A DNA stretch of 23,135 nucleotides from DUAL01 sp964478325 (GCA_964478325.1 CAYZIA010000014.1:1-23135); one strand, 5' to 3'; shown: positions 1 to 8,175, counted from the stretch's first letter. Notes: generated by a model not told the origin, from the sequence alone. Made by a program: numbers and translations.

Positions 1-433
1 ATTGTCCAATCTTAAAATGTGCTAAAGAACTCGCAACCAAATACTTAATAGGAATGCAATTACTATCAGATAAATTAATAAGTATATCGTATTCTTTTTT
101 TACAAAATTCTCAATGATATAGTTTTGAGGCTTGTAATACCAGTTAAGGTCTTTCAAATAAAAAAAATCATAATTAAGTTTTGGTATATGACAATTATCT
201 AACTTCTTTTTATTTACATAACCCAATGCCTTTACATCCTTTTTTAATTCAAAAAAATATTTAACAAATGGTTCAATCTTTTTAATCTGTTCAGGATTAG
301 TTGCTTCATATAGTATCCCAATAGATTTTGATTTCTCTAAATTGCTTACCTCTTTTAGTCGTTTGTTTGTTCTCAAATCTCTATGAAAAACCCAACGCCC
401 TATTTTATGTTTAAAATCTTCTAAGAATTGCAT
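1..433 (-). CDS. DUF6913 family protein (partial, C-terminus outside window)
   Basis: An open frame on the minus strand starts at ATG 433-431 and runs off the left edge, giving about 144 residues. It begins MQFLEDFKHKIGRWVFHR and later reads KEYDILINLSDSNCIP. I recognise this as the small Bacteroidota-specific family DUF6913, whose function is unknown and which is often found between ligA and dapA; dapA would lie just outside the window. There is no signal peptide or obvious membrane segment, so it is probably cytoplasmic. Its start codon shares one base with the ligA stop codon (TAATG), so it is probably translated by re-initiation after ligA. The frame is clear; the family assignment is from memory of the sequence pattern. 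Confidence 0.8.
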   Translation of the reverse strand, partial: MQFLEDFKHKIGRWVFHRDLRTNKRLKEVSNLEKSKSIGILYEATNPEQIKKIEPFVKYFFELKKDVKALGYVNKKKLDNCHIPKLNYDFFYLKDLNWYYKPQNYIIENFVKKEYDILINLSDSNCIPIKYLVASSLAHFKIGQ

Positions 434-2424
434 TAATTAATTTTTAATAAAAATTCTTCTTCAGACAATAAAGGAATTCTCAAATCCTTAGCTTTTTGTT
501 TTTTACTAGGACCCATATTATCCCCAGCCAATACAAAAGTAGTATTTTTTGAGATGTTACTTACATTCTTTCCACCGTGGTCTTCAATCATTTGTTTTAA
601 CTCTACTCTGCTATATCCACTAAAAATTCCTGAGACAACTATTCTAACGCCAAATAATTTATTTGACTTTTTAATTTCATTATTAATAGAAACAAATTGC
701 AAGCCACTTGCTTTTAAGCTATTTATCAAATCAATATTTTTTTGACAAGAAAAGTAATCAACTAAGCTTTCTGCAATCTTATCTCCTATTTCATCTACTG
801 TAACTAAGGTTTCAAAATCTGCAATAATTAAAGCATCAATAGTTTTAAAATTCTTACTCAATATTTTTGCAACTGTTTCACCAACAAATCTAATACCTAA
901 AGCGTATAATACTCTTTCAAAAGGTATATCTTTCGATCTTTCAATCGCTAATAAAAGATTATCAGTAGATTTCTCCACTTTTTTCCCTAGAGTAAGCAAG
1001 TCTTCTCTTTTTAGATTATACAAATCATTAAGCTTAAAGATTAAACCTTTATTTATTAATAACTCTATTTTTTCTCCACCAAGCCCATCAATATCCATAG
1101 CTTTTCTACTAATGAAATGCTCAAATTTTCCTCTTATTTTCGGAGAACAATCTTCTTCATTTAAACAATAATGCTTTGCATCTCCTTCTTTTCGTTCTAA
1201 TTTATAATTACATGATGGACAGTGAGTAATATATACTGTTGGTTGAGAGAATAAATCTCTAGATTTTAATTCTACTCCCACTACTTTTGGAATAATTTCT
1301 CCTCCTTTTTCTATAAATACTCTATCCCCATTACGTATATCCAATTTTGCAATTTGGTCAGCATTATGTAATGACGCCCGTTTTACAGTCGTTCCTGCCA
1401 ATTGTACTGGCTCTAAATTAGCAAGAGGAGTAATTGCACCAGTCCTTCCAACTTGATATGTAATTTCTTTTAAAATTGTTGAAACTTGCTCTGCTTTAAA
1501 TTTATACGAGATTGCCCATCTTGGAGATTTAGCAGTAAAACCCATTTCTTCTTGCAAATTAACATCATTAACTTTGATAACAATTCCATCAATCTCATAA
1601 GGTAAATTATGCCGTTCTCTATCCCATTTATTTATAAAAGCTAAGACTTCATTTATATTCTTATATTTCTCTATCTCTGAGGGAATCTTAAAGCCCCATT
1701 CTTTTGCTTTTTGAAGATTTGTATAATGACTATTACTTGGCAAATCTTCACCTAATAGATAATATAAGAAACAATCTAATGGCCGCCTAGCAACTTCCTT
1801 TGTATCTAGTAACTTTAAACTTCCTGAAGCGGTATTTCTTGGATTTGCATATTTCACTAAGCCTTCTTTCTCTCTTTGTTCATTCATTTGTTCGAAACTA
1901 GCAATTGGCAAGAAAATCTCACCTCTAATCTCAAAGCTAGCAGGATAATCACCACTCAATCTTAGAGGTATACTTTTAATAGTCTTTACATTTTCTGTTA
2001 CATCATCTCCTTTTTCGCCATCTCCTCTTGTTAAAGCGTGTAACAATGTTCCATTCTCATAGGTTAAACTAATAGAAACTCCATCGTATTTAAGTTCGCA
2101 TACATATTCAAAATCATCGTTCGTTAGTTTGTGTAATCTTATATCAAAGTCATACAGATCATCAGAAGAATACGTATTTCCTAATGAGAGCACTTTGTAT
2201 TTATGATTAATGGTTTTAAACTCTTTTAATACAGTACCTCCTACCCTTTGTGTTGGGGAATTAGCATCAAACAAATCTGGGTTTCTATCTTCTAATTGCT
2301 GAAGTTCAACCGATAACTTATCAAACTCAAAATCAGAAATTAAAGAAGTATCCAGAACAAAATACGCATGATTGTGCTTGGTTAACTCTTTTCGTAAGAA
2401 CAATATACGTTCTTTATCAGTCAT
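433..2424 (-). CDS. ligA: NAD-dependent DNA ligase LigA
   Basis: LigA seals nicks in duplex DNA during replication and repair, using NAD+ as the adenylate donor. At 663 residues it is of normal family length. The order of domains is visible: an N-terminal NAD-binding Ia segment (about 1-60), the adenylation domain with the catalytic lysine K112 in the KYDG motif, the OB fold, a four-cysteine zinc finger around residues 405-430 (CPSC then YCLNEEDC), helix-hairpin-helix repeats with DIDGLGGEKI, and a C-terminal BRCT domain from about residue 590 (VVSGIFSG to the end). The ATG at 2424 directly abuts the stop codon of the PPC-domain gene, and its own stop overlaps the DUF6913 start, so it sits in the middle of an operon. 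Nothing suggests damage. Confidence 0.98.
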   Translation of the reverse strand: MTDKERILFLRKELTKHNHAYFVLDTSLISDFEFDKLSVELQQLEDRNPDLFDANSPTQRVGGTVLKEFKTINHKYKVLSLGNTYSSDDLYDFDIRLHKLTNDDFEYVCELKYDGVSISLTYENGTLLHALTRGDGEKGDDVTENVKTIKSIPLRLSGDYPASFEIRGEIFLPIASFEQMNEQREKEGLVKYANPRNTASGSLKLLDTKEVARRPLDCFLYYLLGEDLPSNSHYTNLQKAKEWGFKIPSEIEKYKNINEVLAFINKWDRERHNLPYEIDGIVIKVNDVNLQEEMGFTAKSPRWAISYKFKAEQVSTILKEITYQVGRTGAITPLANLEPVQLAGTTVKRASLHNADQIAKLDIRNGDRVFIEKGGEIIPKVVGVELKSRDLFSQPTVYITHCPSCNYKLERKEGDAKHYCLNEEDCSPKIRGKFEHFISRKAMDIDGLGGEKIELLINKGLIFKLNDLYNLKREDLLTLGKKVEKSTDNLLLAIERSKDIPFERVLYALGIRFVGETVAKILSKNFKTIDALIIADFETLVTVDEIGDKIAESLVDYFSCQKNIDLINSLKASGLQFVSINNEIKKSNKLFGVRIVVSGIFSGYSRVELKQMIEDHGGKNVSNISKNTTFVLAGDNMGPSKKQKAKDLRIPLLSEEEFLLKIN

Positions 2425-2856
2425 TTATTTTATAGGGCAAACATTCATAAGTGCTAATCCTAAATCCTCATTAAACTCTCTGTGAATCTCATGATCAATT
2501 ATTTGCATTACTCCTTCAAAAGTTGCTGAAATAGTCGCCTCATTTAAATGCCCTCCAAAAGCTTTACATTCATTATTAGCCACACTAATATGAATATGAG
2601 GGAATGGCTCTCCATCTTTCAAAGTTATATTCCCAGTAGCTTGAAGAATCTCTAGATTTCCTTCAAAAGTTTTAAAGACATATTCTTTTATACTTAAATC
2701 AATATACCCCATCTCAATTTTACTACAGGCTCCAATTCCATTTATAGATGCTAGCTTTACATTTTCAGCAGTTGCAATCCTTTGAGTAGACTCCATTAAT
2801 CCTTCACCCATCTCTAATCGGAAAACTATCTTATTTTCTATTTTTTTATATTCCAT
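2425..2856 (-). CDS. PPC (DUF296) domain protein
   Basis: This 143-residue protein is a single PPC/DUF296 domain, the fold found alone in bacteria and archaea and joined to AT-hooks in plants. The family signature is visible: an INGIGACSKIEMGYID strand region near residues 38-53, the PHIHIS motif with H87 and H89, and GGHL with H103. These histidines form a probable metal site in structures of the family. Bacterial members are often labelled DNA-binding, but a regulatory target cannot be read from this sequence. It follows prmC by 32 bases, with a possible promoter box of its own there, and its stop codon touches the ligA start. Confidence 0.88.
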   Translation of the reverse strand: MEYKKIENKIVFRLEMGEGLMESTQRIATAENVKLASINGIGACSKIEMGYIDLSIKEYVFKTFEGNLEILQATGNITLKDGEPFPHIHISVANNECKAFGGHLNEATISATFEGVMQIIDHEIHREFNEDLGLALMNVCPIK

Positions 2857-2879
2857 TGTTTATAATTTTAATAATTAAT

Positions 2880-2887
2880 CAAAAATA
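2880..2887 (-). promoter_or_regulatory. Candidate -7 box for the PPC-ligA unit
   Basis: TATTTTTG on the minus strand fits the Bacteroidota -7 consensus TAnnTTTG. It lies 23 bases upstream of the PPC gene start and just past the prmC stop codon. No clear TTG -33 element is seen, so it may be chance in AT-rich DNA or may add transcription downstream of prmC. Confidence 0.35.
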
Positions 2888-3409
2888 ACTATTTCCAAAT
2901 GGCTTTTATCATTCTATCCTTATCATTTATATCTTTTTTTAACGCTATATCAACAAAGCCAATCTCACTTAGCATTTTCAAAATTTCATTCCCATATCGC
3001 TCATTAATCTCAAAAAATAATTTACCTCCACAATTTAAAGATTTTGCTGCTAAACTCCCAATCTTTTTATAAAATAATAAAGGGTCTTTATCAGGTGTAA
3101 AAAGTGCCAAATGTGGCTCATATTGTAATACATTAGCTTTCATATTCTGTTTCTCAGATTCTAAAATATAAGGAGGATTACTTACTACTACATCCAAACT
3201 TAATAAATCAGTACTTTGCAAAATATCTTGCGTACAAAACTTAATATTTACTTTATTCAATTTTGCATTCTCTTTAGCTACCTCTAGTGCCTTCTCACAG
3301 TTATCAATTGCAACAATTTCTGCAGAAGAGTATTTAGCTAATGAAATAGCAATACAGCCACTACCAGTTCCAATATCAAGTACTGAATTAAAATCTTCCT
3401 TTAAAATCC

Positions 3410-3559
3410 AAATTAATTGACTTTTGCTCTAACGATTATTTTGGGTTTGCAAACTCCAACCGACTTAAAGAAATCACCAATAAAATACTTGAAGAATTTA
3501 ATTCTTCCAATGGAAGTACTGGTTCCAGATTAATTTCTGGAAATAATCCCTTAATTGAT
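3410..3559 (+). other. Internal fragment of a bioF-type gene inside prmC
   Basis: On the plus strand this block has one open frame of about 49 codons reading LIDFCSNDYFGFA and later GSTGSRLISGN. These are hallmark segments of the pyridoxal-phosphate alpha-oxoamine synthases, most like 8-amino-7-oxononanoate synthase (BioF), which makes the pelargonic acid-derived intermediate of biotin. The fragment corresponds to the early part of the enzyme, before the lysine that binds the cofactor, and has no start or stop codon of its own. It lies antisense to prmC, fuses to it within the bases aattaatt near 3411-3418 (the frames overlap there), and ends at the run of Ns. I read it as misplaced sequence, not a gene. 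An ancient close relative such as 2-amino-3-ketobutyrate ligase is a possible alternative identity. Confidence 0.8.
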
Positions 3560-3569
3560 NNNNNNNNNN
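3560..3569. other. Assembly gap (ten Ns)
   Basis: Ten undetermined bases inside prmC. A run of exactly ten is a common filler for a gap whose size the assembler does not know. On one side the sequence is bioF-like, on the other it is the N-terminal part of prmC, so the join across the gap is unreliable. Confidence 0.98.
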
Positions 3570-3855
3570 GGGGATTAAGGTATTTTGATTTACTTTAAAT
3601 CTCAAACCATGAAATTCTGCTTCACCTAAAATATATTGTATTGGTTTGTTTTCTTTTAACTCATGAATTATCTGTTGTATATGGTCAAAGTTTTTGATTG
3701 AAATATCTTTATTCGAATAAACAATAGTTTCAGCTCTATTTAAGCCCAAAAGATGCTGAATAACAAGATATGCCCAAACCGTAATTTCTCTTGGATCAGC
3801 AATACCGTCTAATTCTTCTTTAAAATATGATATAATATTGCTAATTTTCATAAGG

Positions 3856-3863
3856 CAAATGTA
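3856..3863 (-). promoter_or_regulatory. Candidate -7 box for prmC
   Basis: TACATTTG on the minus strand matches TAnnTTTG exactly and ends only four bases before the prmC ATG at 3851. A TTG at 3891-3889 lies 25 bases upstream, slightly farther than the usual -33 spacing. If used, transcription would begin at or next to the start codon. Confidence 0.5.
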
Positions 3864-3873
3864 ATAATTTGGC

Positions 3874-3881
3874 TATTTTTG
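3874..3881 (+). promoter_or_regulatory. Candidate -7 box for ribD
   Basis: TATTTTTG matches TAnnTTTG and ends four bases before the ribD ATG at 3886. It faces the prmC box within a divergent intergenic region of only 34 bases. There is no room for an FMN riboswitch. If the real ribD start were the second methionine codon at 3907, the leader would be about 20 bases instead. Confidence 0.5.
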
Positions 3882-3885
3882 AGCC

Positions 3886-4914
3886 ATGCAAAACAGGGAG
3901 ATTTTTATGAAAAAATGTTTAGAATTAGCCAAAAAAGGAATGGGTTATGTTTCTCCTAATCCAATGGTTGGATGTGTCATAGTTTTTAATGATGAAATAA
4001 TTGGCGAAGGATATCATCAAGAATATGGTAAAGATCATGCAGAAGTCAATGCTATAGAAAATGTAAAAGATAAATCTTTACTTAAAAAGTCAACTCTTTA
4101 TGTAAATTTAGAACCATGTGTGCATTTTGGAAAAACACCGCCTTGTACCAATTTAATCATTGAGAGTAAAATACCAAAAGTTGTCATTGGATGTGCAGAT
4201 TCTTATTCAGAAGTATCAGGAAAAGGGATTAAGAAAATGCAAAATAGAGGAATTGAAATAATTGTAGGAGTATTGGGAAAAGAAAGTAGAGAGTTAAATA
4301 AAAGATTTTTCACTTTTCATGAGAAAAAAAGACCCTATATTATCTTAAAATGGGCAGAAAGTAAAGATGGTTTTATGGCGCCTCTTAATCAAAATAAACC
4401 TTTTTGGATGACTTCTAGTGAATCAAAGAAATTAGTACATAAATGGAGAGCAGAAGAAGAAGCAATTTTAATTGGTAGAATTACTGCTAAAAAAGACAAT
4501 CCATCTTTAACTGTAAGAGAAGTTGCTGGAAGCAATCCAATTAGAATCATAATTGACAAGAATTTAACACTTTCTGGTGATTTAAATCTATTTAATTCTG
4601 ATGCAAAAACAATAATTTTTAATAGCCTAAAATCAGAAGAAAATGGTACTAATCAGTTTATAAAAATTGACTTTAACTATTTGATAGAAAAGATATTAAA
4701 AGAATTACATAAACAAAATATTCAATCTGTTAAAATTGAAGGGGGCAGCATAACTTTACAGTCCTTTATTGATTCTAATATATGGGATGAGGCTAGAATT
4801 TTTACAGCAAATAAATTATTTTCTCAAGGATTAAAAACTCCAATTATTGAAGGAAAAATAATATTGGAAAGAAAAATTGGAACCGATACATTAGAAATTA
4901 TTACTAATAGATGA
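3886..4914 (+). CDS. ribD: Bifunctional riboflavin biosynthesis protein RibD
   Basis: RibD performs two successive steps of riboflavin synthesis: deamination of the pyrimidine ring of the GTP cyclohydrolase II product and NADPH-dependent reduction of its ribose side chain. The N-terminal deaminase domain has the zinc motif HAEVNAI (H51, E53) and PCVHFGKTPPC with C78 and C87. The reductase domain follows from about residue 150, starting at RPYIILKWAESKDGF, with ILIGRITAKKDNPSLTVR and a glycine-rich IEGG near residue 285. At 342 residues it is of normal length. Start 3886 is chosen because family members have a few residues ahead of the KKCLELA helix; 3907 is the alternative. It is divergent from prmC and overlaps the EamA gene by four bases (ATGA). 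Confidence 0.96.
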   Translation: MQNREIFMKKCLELAKKGMGYVSPNPMVGCVIVFNDEIIGEGYHQEYGKDHAEVNAIENVKDKSLLKKSTLYVNLEPCVHFGKTPPCTNLIIESKIPKVVIGCADSYSEVSGKGIKKMQNRGIEIIVGVLGKESRELNKRFFTFHEKKRPYIILKWAESKDGFMAPLNQNKPFWMTSSESKKLVHKWRAEEEAILIGRITAKKDNPSLTVREVAGSNPIRIIIDKNLTLSGDLNLFNSDAKTIIFNSLKSEENGTNQFIKIDFNYLIEKILKELHKQNIQSVKIEGGSITLQSFIDSNIWDEARIFTANKLFSQGLKTPIIEGKIILERKIGTDTLEIITNR

Positions 4915-5747
4915 TAGCGTTATCTCTAACTATTATTTTAACTACTATCTTGTTCCTAGTATTTAAGGAATTTTTAAAAAGAGATATCAATACACATCAA
5001 GCTATAACTTTCAATTATTTAACAGCAGCACTTATAGCCCTTTTCATCGGAGATGTAAATTATAATATTTACAACTTAATAAATACAGATTGGTTTTATT
5101 CAACCATTGCTTTAGGCATATTCTTTATTGTTATGTTTAATATTATGGCTATTACAACTCAAAAATTAGGCATATCAATTAGTTCTATGGCTTCAAAAAT
5201 GTCATTGATAATACCTGTAATTGGCGCTGTTATTTTTCAAAATGCTAGTATAGGAGTGTATAAAATTCTAGGAATAATAATTGCTATTATTTCTGTTTAT
5301 CTAACTTTTAAAAAAAGTGGACAAACTGCTAAACCTACATTAGCAATTATCTTATTTCTTGGAGCAGGAATACTAGATATGTGGCTTGATTCTATTCGGA
5401 ATAATTTTCTTTCATCTACAGTTGATTTTAATCTCTTTATTGTAACTGTTTTTTTTATTGCTTTTAGCGTAGGACTAATTAAAGTAATTTGGGATAGAAA
5501 AAAAATTATTAAAAAAAATATAGTTGCTGGCATAGTACTTGGAGTACCTAATTATTTTAGTATTTACTTTGTATTGCTCGCATTAGAAAATCTAGGGGGT
5601 ATTTATGTTTTTCCTATTCTTAATATTGGAGTAGTATTATTTTCTACAATAATCTCATGGCTATTCTACCAAGAGCAAATGAGTAAGATTAATTGGATGG
5701 GTATAGTTTTAGCCTGTTTATCCATCCTTATCATTTTGTGGAATTAA
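4911..5747 (+). CDS. EamA/DMT-superfamily transporter
   Basis: This 278-residue protein is almost wholly hydrophobic, with about ten predicted membrane helices, the standard plan of the drug/metabolite transporter (DMT) superfamily built from two EamA repeats. Visible helices include ALSLTIILTTILFLVF at the N-terminus and YVFPILNIGVVLFSTIISWL before the final pair, where the WLFYQEQMSKINWMGI segment matches the conserved end of an EamA repeat. It should act in the inner membrane; its substrate cannot be told. The start overlaps the ribD stop (ATGA), so the two are translationally coupled, which makes a link to riboflavin or its precursors conceivable but unproven. Its end is 22 bases from a convergent gene, with no obvious terminator hairpin between. 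Confidence 0.88.
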   Translation: MIALSLTIILTTILFLVFKEFLKRDINTHQAITFNYLTAALIALFIGDVNYNIYNLINTDWFYSTIALGIFFIVMFNIMAITTQKLGISISSMASKMSLIIPVIGAVIFQNASIGVYKILGIIIAIISVYLTFKKSGQTAKPTLAIILFLGAGILDMWLDSIRNNFLSSTVDFNLFIVTVFFIAFSVGLIKVIWDRKKIIKKNIVAGIVLGVPNYFSIYFVLLALENLGGIYVFPILNIGVVLFSTIISWLFYQEQMSKINWMGIVLACLSILIILWN

Positions 5748-5769
5748 TACTGTCTTCAGATAAAAATAA

Positions 5770-6840
5770 CTAATAAAATACAACTTCTAATGCATTCCCA
5801 TTAACATCAATAGATTCAACAAACACACCTGTCCAAGCTTCATATTTTAAAACTTTTCCACTTTGATTTGCATCATTAGTATACAAATATTCAACTTTTG
5901 TACTATCATTTATTTGCTCAGTATTTATAGTTATAAAACTAGCGTCTACTGAGGGGATATGTAAAGTAGGGTAAATAGTTAGATCCGTCATGTAAATTCC
6001 ATCTGTTGAGGAAAAAAACATTCTAGACTTAGATTTATTTATAGCTAAATTATCAGCATTATAAATATCTGTTAAACTTTTATCATCATCAATTACATTA
6101 CTCCAAGGCGCAATCTTATACATGCTTGATTCTGTATTGTTGGATGGATCTTGCGTATTATAGACTCCTTTACAAAGCACCCATAGATTATTCGTGCTAA
6201 AAGCAGCACTACTAGGGTTATAGCCAACATTCAGCTTCCCAGAGAAATCATTTATTGCTACTCCCGATTGAAAATAATCAATAGCAACTATTGAACTATC
6301 TCTATTAATAAAGTCATCTCCCCCTCCATTCATCACAAAAGCCCTATACCAACTTCCTACAATATTAATTGGCGTACTAGTATCTCCTGTTTCAATATGA
6401 CCTAACACCTCTTGGGTGTTTAAATTAACAATCTTGACTGTTGCATCACCTTTATCTACTACATAAAGTCTATCTTCATCTACTTTTTTACAACTTATAG
6501 GATCAGAAAAATCATCAACTATTCCTTCGTTACCGAAAGTTTCCATATTTGCTATATAGAGTTTATCACCAATAATATATGCATGTTTACCACTTATATG
6601 CAAACTTCTTGGCTGAATAATATCTATATTATTTACTTTTTTGAAAATATCTTCTGTTAGCATTCTAAGTGTATCCGCCTCTAAATAGTTGTAAAACGAG
6701 ATCCCATGATCAGTCAGTATATACATACCACTATCATAATTCTTTGGAAGATTTACTACCGGTTCTTCTTGTTCATCCTTTTTACAAGCAGAAATAACTA
6801 ATAATAAGAGAAGAAAATATTTAAGAAATCTCATGATCAA
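5770..6840 (-). CDS. Lipoprotein with YncE/DUF5074-like beta-propeller
   Basis: The 356-residue product begins with a lipoprotein signal: a hydrophobic stretch FLKYFLLLLLVIS followed by the acylated cysteine in the lipobox ISAC (C19) and then KKDEQEEP, so it is probably anchored in the outer membrane. The mature part is rich in beta strands, with propeller-like phrases such as VDKGDATVKIVNLNTQEVLG followed by ETGDTSTP. This pattern resembles the YncE/DUF5074 group of Bacteroidota surface proteins, some of which accompany TonB-dependent corrinoid or other uptake systems. No receptor is present here, so a ligand cannot be inferred. Either ATG 6840 or ATG 6834 could be the start; both leave the lipobox intact. 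It follows the type IX cargo gene on the same strand by 59 bases. Confidence 0.7.
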   Translation of the reverse strand: MIMRFLKYFLLLLLVISACKKDEQEEPVVNLPKNYDSGMYILTDHGISFYNYLEADTLRMLTEDIFKKVNNIDIIQPRSLHISGKHAYIIGDKLYIANMETFGNEGIVDDFSDPISCKKVDEDRLYVVDKGDATVKIVNLNTQEVLGHIETGDTSTPINIVGSWYRAFVMNGGGDDFINRDSSIVAIDYFQSGVAINDFSGKLNVGYNPSSAAFSTNNLWVLCKGVYNTQDPSNNTESSMYKIAPWSNVIDDDKSLTDIYNADNLAINKSKSRMFFSSTDGIYMTDLTIYPTLHIPSVDASFITINTEQINDSTKVEYLYTNDANQSGKVLKYEAWTGVFVESIDVNGNALEVVFY

Positions 6841-6851
6841 AAAAATTTTGA

Positions 6852-6859
6852 CAAAGCTA
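6852..6859 (-). promoter_or_regulatory. Candidate -7 box for the lipoprotein gene
   Basis: TAGCTTTG on the minus strand matches TAnnTTTG, 11 bases before ATG 6840. It would allow expression independent of the upstream type IX cargo gene. No -33 element is evident. Confidence 0.35.
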
Positions 6860-6899
6860 ACGAAAGTGATAAGATTAAATACTAATAGAACCTAAAAGA

Positions 6900-8093
6900 T
6901 TATTTGTTGATATAAAATTTCTTGCCATTCTTAATATATATACCATCTGTAAGATTTAATTCATGAGTTATCATTCTTCCAGAAAGATCATATAATATCT
7001 CATTATTTTTATGATTTCCTAATAATATATCATGAATTCCAGTTGCATTTCTTATATCAAATGCAATTGTTCCAGGAGATACTCCACATTGAAAAGAATG
7101 AATTAAATAATTGTTTTGATTATAAATATTAATATCACCATAAGTTGAATAATCTGTTGAACTTGCATATAGTAAATTGTTAATCTTATCATAGGACAAA
7201 TCATAAAAGTTTTTATTTAATCCCAATGATGTACCTGTAATAGGCAATGTAAGTATATCCCATTCATAAAGTAATGTGTCACCTGAGATCTGATAATTTA
7301 TTTTCCCATCTCTGAGACATGATGTGCCGCAACCTGTAGAAGTTGAAGCTAAATTAATAGTTATGGAACTATAAGTAAGTAAACTGACTTGTGATATTGA
7401 TGAACTAGACCAATCTTTATTATTTATTGTATAAATATAATCGTCTTCTAAAACCATATTATCTGGATTTTTTCCATTAATACCTAAATCAATTTCATTT
7501 AAATAAGAAAAAGTATTAAGATCCACAATTCCAATAATCCCTTTCTCATTACCCCATTCATACGCGTTATTAATTACAACATAAGCATTATCCCCATCTA
7601 CAATTAAATTTTGTGTAGCCCATTTAGGTCCTATTGCAGTGTCTAATTCTAAATATAAACTTAAATCTGATTTATTAAAAACTTGTAAGTAAGCATTAAA
7701 AAGTATAGGTAAGAAAGTAGTGTTATCATAATCCCCTCTGGTAACTATTATTTTATCATTCCAAATAGCCAAATTACGTATTCCATCAATTTGTGTAGAG
7801 GCAAGTAAATCATATGTATTCTTATCATATTTATGTAGCATATTGTCGGCTGCAACATAAAAATGATAATCATCAATTATTAAGTCTGATGCAAACCTTG
7901 CCCCCTGTATAGTATCAATAATAATATATTGTTGAGATATTGGATTATAACTTCCTATTGTTACTGGTTCAATAGATTGATTTAAAGTATAGTCAAAATA
8001 ACCTTCATTTAAAACTAAAACTTGATAAACATAATTTTGTGCTGCACATACTTGAACTATTATAACAGATAAAAAAAATAATAAACTTTTCAT
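6900..8093 (-). CDS. Secreted beta-propeller-like protein with type IX sorting tail
   Basis: The 397-residue protein has a cleavable signal peptide (MKSLLFFLSVIIVQVCAAQN, cut probably after AAQ or nearby) and a C-terminal domain from about residue 345, with NEILYDLSGRMI, GIYIKNGKKFYINK, that fits the type A sorting signal of type IX secretion. The middle is strand-rich, with NEGYFDYTLNQS near the start and repeated blades such as YVVINNAYEWGNEKGIIGIV and YIYTINNKDW, resembling the DUF5074/YncE propellers and its downstream neighbour. Two cysteines (CGTSC) lie in the central part and may form a disulfide. It should be exported across the outer membrane and held at or released from the cell surface. 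Its function is not known. The two adjacent propellers may work as a pair. Confidence 0.8.
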   Translation of the reverse strand: MKSLLFFLSVIIVQVCAAQNYVYQVLVLNEGYFDYTLNQSIEPVTIGSYNPISQQYIIIDTIQGARFASDLIIDDYHFYVAADNMLHKYDKNTYDLLASTQIDGIRNLAIWNDKIIVTRGDYDNTTFLPILFNAYLQVFNKSDLSLYLELDTAIGPKWATQNLIVDGDNAYVVINNAYEWGNEKGIIGIVDLNTFSYLNEIDLGINGKNPDNMVLEDDYIYTINNKDWSSSSISQVSLLTYSSITINLASTSTGCGTSCLRDGKINYQISGDTLLYEWDILTLPITGTSLGLNKNFYDLSYDKINNLLYASSTDYSTYGDINIYNQNNYLIHSFQCGVSPGTIAFDIRNATGIHDILLGNHKNNEILYDLSGRMITHELNLTDGIYIKNGKKFYINK

Positions 8094-8137
8094 GATTAAA
8101 TTAATAAATTTGATTTCTAATTACCTAAGTAAGCAGA

Positions 8138-8145
8138 CAAAAATA
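8138..8145 (-). promoter_or_regulatory. Candidate -7 box for the type IX cargo gene
   Basis: TATTTTTG on the minus strand matches TAnnTTTG and lies 44 bases before the ATG at 8093, between it and the HMG-CoA lyase stop. The 82-base gap is too short for a cobalamin riboswitch, and none is seen. Confidence 0.4.
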
Positions 8146-8175
8146 TAATAAGGATAGAAGAATGATTAATCTAAT

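Larger units (their letters stand above)
2889..3851 (-). pseudogene. prmC: prmC, release-factor glutamine methyltransferase, interrupted by a gap and a foreign block
   Basis: PrmC methylates the glutamine of the GGQ motif in peptide release factors, using S-adenosylmethionine. The N-terminal part (3851 down to about 3570) carries the helical domain, with KPIQYILGEAEFHGL then NQNTLIP. The C-terminal part (about 3418 down to 2889) carries the methyltransferase: VLDIGTGSGCIAISLA, AIDNCEKALEVAKEN and the catalytic NPPY motif (VVVSNPPYI). In family members LIP is followed at once by RPETE and then the equivalent of QLIWILK; here that short joint is missing and is replaced by about 150 unrelated bases plus ten Ns, with an in-frame TAG at the prmC side. 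Each half is otherwise undamaged, and the two halves plus the missing joint would make about 275-280 residues, the usual length. I infer that the real gene is intact and the break is an assembly error. The start ATG 3851 is shared by no neighbour. Confidence 0.9.

Noticed and set aside
3410..3569. Insertion sequence or integrated element in prmC
   Set aside because: The block encodes part of a metabolic enzyme, has no transposase, no terminal inverted repeats and no target duplication, and touches an assembly gap.
3498..3851. Separate 117-residue protein across the Ns
   Set aside because: The part after the Ns is the antisense of the bioF-like block and is not prmC; only the N-terminal 94 or so residues are real.
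3852..3885. Possible FMN riboswitch before ribD
   Set aside because: The divergent gap is 34 bases, far too short, and ribD here is not followed by other riboflavin genes.
8094..8175. Possible cobalamin riboswitch before the propeller genes
   Set aside because: Only 82 bases are available, too few for the element, and no B12-box-like sequence is seen.
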